Below, piece by piece: positions 63,640 to 64,000 of a stretch of 64,000 bases of DNA (the first letter of the stretch is position 1; the number at the start of each line of letters is the position of its first letter). Where the stretch lies: NCBI RefSeq assembly GCF_002846395.1, contig NZ_PJMU01000003.1, positions 930,001 to 994,000 of the forward strand, given 5' to 3'. The translations under genes and the position numbers were made by a program. Origin of the DNA: Pontibacter ramchanderi (lineage in GTDB: Bacteria > Bacteroidota > Bacteroidia > Cytophagales > Hymenobacteraceae). Under the pieces are notes generated by a model. It saw only the letters and a list, made by a program, of their open reading frames with translations, was not told the origin of the DNA and did no database searches.

Positions 63640-64000
63640 ATGGATCACAAAGCCTACCTGGATCGCATCGGCTATACTGGTGCACTGCAGCCGACCCTCG
63701 GTGTGCTGCAGCAATTGCAGAAAGCACATTTGCTTGCAGTGCCCTTCGAGAACCTGGACATCCACGACGGTGTTCCGATAGAGCTCGACGTGGAAAGGAT
63801 CTATGACAAGGTGGTGCAGCGCAGGAGGGGCGGCTTCTGCTACGAACTCAACGGGCTTTTTTTCGAATTGCTCACCTGGATTGGGTTTGATGTCAGGCGT
63901 ATTTCGGCAATGGTATACACAGCTAGCGATGGTACCTATACACCGGAGTATGACCACATGGCCCTGCTCGTGACCATAGACGGAGAAGAGTACCTGAGCG
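63640..64000 (+). CDS. nat: Arylamine N-acetyltransferase, 3'-truncated by the window
   Basis: The visible 120 residues are the N-terminal part of an arylamine N-acetyltransferase (about 260-280 residues when complete), which transfers acetyl from acetyl-CoA to arylamines or hydrazines by a Cys-His-Asp triad. The start MDHKAYLDRIGYTG, the PFENLDIHDG segment and the catalytic Cys in RRRGGFCYELNGLFFELL (near residue 67) are typical. The triad His lies in EYDHMALLV near 106. The Asp and the C-terminal domain are beyond the window. It is the last gene and is open at the 3' edge. Confidence 0.9.
   Translation, partial: MDHKAYLDRIGYTGALQPTLGVLQQLQKAHLLAVPFENLDIHDGVPIELDVERIYDKVVQRRRGGFCYELNGLFFELLTWIGFDVRRISAMVYTASDGTYTPEYDHMALLVTIDGEEYLS

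Overview
The window reads as a chromosomal stretch of an aerobic member of the Bacteroidota, most likely order Cytophagales and close to Pontibacter/Hymenobacter. Four observations point there. Several genes are preceded by the Bacteroidota-type -7 promoter element TAnnTTTG, and few by a clear Shine-Dalgarno. One secreted hydrolase carries a C-terminal domain of the type IX secretion kind. NuoG is short and NuoI has an N-terminal extension of the sort I associate with this group. The gene set (monomeric isocitrate dehydrogenase, PruA-type P5C dehydrogenase, DsbD-type thioredoxin, carboxypeptidase-regulatory-like proteins, PF13568-like barrels) also fits. The genus is an inference.

Layout: 1-8.1 kb holds a 5'-truncated M16 peptidase, a DASS-type anion transporter, an NmrA-like reductase, a potassium channel and monomeric Icd. 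8.4-14 kb holds two tandem SGNH/GDSL hydrolases with different sorting signals, a phosphoribosyltransferase next to a dienelactone-hydrolase-like protein, a lipoprotein and endonuclease V. 14-25.4 kb holds ClpB, a yeast-type cytosine deaminase, an AT-rich insert with a TupA-like ATP-grasp gene, an esterase, NDH-2, an ArsR regulator and a HAD phosphatase. 25.5-42.4 kb holds pruA and then complex I (nuoA-N), split between nuoJ and nuoK by a terminator, an antisense lipoprotein gene and a new promoter. 43-49 kb holds aspS, a GDPD, a GT22-like glycosyltransferase, GtrA and a 1-kb space with a candidate small RNA. 49-64 kb holds tadA, superoxide dismutase, DsbD, a CNNM/CorC protein, a gamma carbonic anhydrase, a radical SAM gene between inverted repeats, RidA, abgT, an S66 carboxypeptidase and the 5' part of an arylamine N-acetyltransferase.

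How they work together: PruA, NDH-2 and complex I form a catabolic-to-respiratory axis, since proline-derived P5C oxidation yields NADH that either dehydrogenase can use. Superoxide dismutase and DsbD deal with the oxidative and envelope redox side. ClpB, endonuclease V and RidA are housekeeping repair functions. The remainder is mostly envelope and transport.

The most unusual signal is not a gene. The heptamer AGGTATA/TATACCT (often extended to CAGGTATAGC/GCTATACCTG) occurs about 125-130 times by hand count, against roughly 8 expected. It appears in coding and non-coding DNA, on both strands and in all reading phases, and is often paired head-to-head as AGGTATAGCTATACCT, including inside terminators. 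I saw none in the AT-rich insert. It behaves like a DNA-uptake sequence or a HIP1-type genome-wide motif.
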